A stretch of DNA of 35,908 bases. It comes from Bacteroidales bacterium. Its GTDB lineage: Bacteria > Bacteroidota > Bacteroidia > Bacteroidales > UBA7960. The notes under the pieces are model-generated. The model was not told the DNA's origin. It worked only from the letters and a program-made list of their open reading frames with translations, and did no database searches. Location: NCBI GenBank assembly GCA_003557385.1, contig PWON01000023.1, forward strand, positions 1 to 35,908, in the 5' to 3' direction. Made by a program: the position numbers and the translations under genes. Positions 35,032 to 35,908 of the stretch are shown here, piece after piece (the stretch's first letter is position 1; each line of letters begins with the position of its first letter).

Positions 35032-35878
35032 CCTTTCTGATCATTTCAACAAATATCAAAGTGATTATAAACACGATTGTGGCAGCCAACGAGAGCAACA
35101 CCCTGGGTGGCCAATCTGGTTTATGGGCCACCACAGCCGGAGAAACGACATACGATTTCGGCAACGACACTTCGAGGCTTTTACGCATTGTTTCATATTT
35201 GTTTCGCCGTTCAGACAGTTCCCACAACTTTGATTCATAAGTTAACTGTTCAAGCCGGTTCCCAAAATGTGCCGGAGCAGCTATAGAAAGCATCAGGGTA
35301 TCCGCCATACCCAAACTTTTTTCAAACGCCTCAACCTCGGCTTTTTTCTGCATATAGAGCTCCTTGGAAAACTGATAGGCCGCCAGCCGGTTTTCGAGCA
35401 ACACATCCTCTTTGATAATATCTCCCAACTGCACAATAGTATTGGCCATATCGGCAGCCACTTTCGGGTTCTGGTCAACCACACTGACAGATACGGAGTT
35501 GTATCTTGTTTTTTCGATGTTAATCCTTCGTTGTATATGGTCATACAGTTTTTTCCGGTTACCCGGTTTGGCAGGATCAATTTCATAAAAACCTGCCAGT
35601 CCAAAGCGTGCATCAAGACTATCGAGCATGCGGGTAGACTGTAATATCTGGATGTGGCCGTCAATTTCCGCATCGCTGGCAAACCCGATCCCCTGCTGGT
35701 TGTATTGTTGTGAAAACAGTGTAAGCGGCACAAAGATCAGGGCTTCAGACCGGTATAAGGGCTTCACAAACAGTGGTGAGGAGAAGAGATACACCAGCAG
35801 GAACGAGATAAACGCACCGATTGCCAGCCACTTGAGGAAGTTTCGACGCAACAACCAGGAAAATTCTTCTTTTATCAT
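35015..35878 (-). CDS. Wzz-type polysaccharide chain-length determinant/co-polymerase
   Basis: 287 aa; N-terminal TM, GHIQILQSTRMLDSLDARFGL, SVSVVDQNPKVAADMANTIVQL, coiled coil, C-terminal TM. 17-nt overlap with the Wzy-like gene. Confidence 0.85.
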   Translation of the reverse strand: MIKEEFSWLLRRNFLKWLAIGAFISFLLVYLFSSPLFVKPLYRSEALIFVPLTLFSQQYNQQGIGFASDAEIDGHIQILQSTRMLDSLDARFGLAGFYEIDPAKPGNRKKLYDHIQRRINIEKTRYNSVSVSVVDQNPKVAADMANTIVQLGDIIKEDVLLENRLAAYQFSKELYMQKKAEVEAFEKSLGMADTLMLSIAAPAHFGNRLEQLTYESKLWELSERRNKYETMRKSLEVSLPKSYVVSPAVVAHKPDWPPRVLLSLAATIVFIITLIFVEMIRKDVRES

Positions 35879-35908
35879 GTACGGTAAAATTGAGTAAATT
35901 GATGATCC

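Noticed and set aside
1-35908. CRISPR arrays, IS/transposase genes, tRNA/rRNA, phage or known defence genes
   Set aside because: Reading both strands by eye revealed no direct-repeat/spacer pattern, transposase motifs, cloverleaf-type tRNA or defence-family signatures. Confirmation would need tRNAscan-SE, CRISPRCasFinder and DefenseFinder.

Overview
This 35.9 kb window looks like a chromosomal segment of a Bacteroidetes/Bacteroidales-type bacterium. Support: the rpmG-DUF4295-ftsY-rimO gene order, DUF4834/DUF4783 families, and TTTG-N19-21-TAnnTTTG promoters. I support about 33 main coding regions. Three are short or truncated and missing from the supplied ORF track: a DUF4295-type ORF (2443..2601, -), ribosomal protein L34 rpmH (15125..15280, +), and the 3' end of a probable M14 carboxypeptidase-type gene (1..90, +). 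Most of the window is housekeeping: RimO, FtsY, L33, FKBP/SlyD-like PPIase, Nth, BCP peroxiredoxin, PepD, YgiQ-type radical SAM, RlmH, and a three-gene propionyl/acetyl-CoA carboxylase. The more interesting parts are: (i) a leftward operon of a fused ADP-forming acyl-CoA synthetase, an SSS symporter and an outer-membrane barrel protein; (ii) a perfect 18-bp inverted repeat downstream of that operon; (iii) a DUF2007-USP-USP fusion; (iv) an N-terminal thioredoxin fused to a thioredoxin reductase that lacks the NADPH-type HRRxxxR motif; (v) a lipoprotein class-I glutamine amidotransferase; (vi) a membrane-anchored coiled-coil/beta-domain protein; (vii) the edge of a polysaccharide locus with a winged-helix nucleotidyltransferase and a 57-bp convergent CDS overlap. 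I found no CRISPR array, IS element, tRNA, rRNA or recognisable phage/defence module. No strong new multi-gene system is proven; the candidates are listed with tests.
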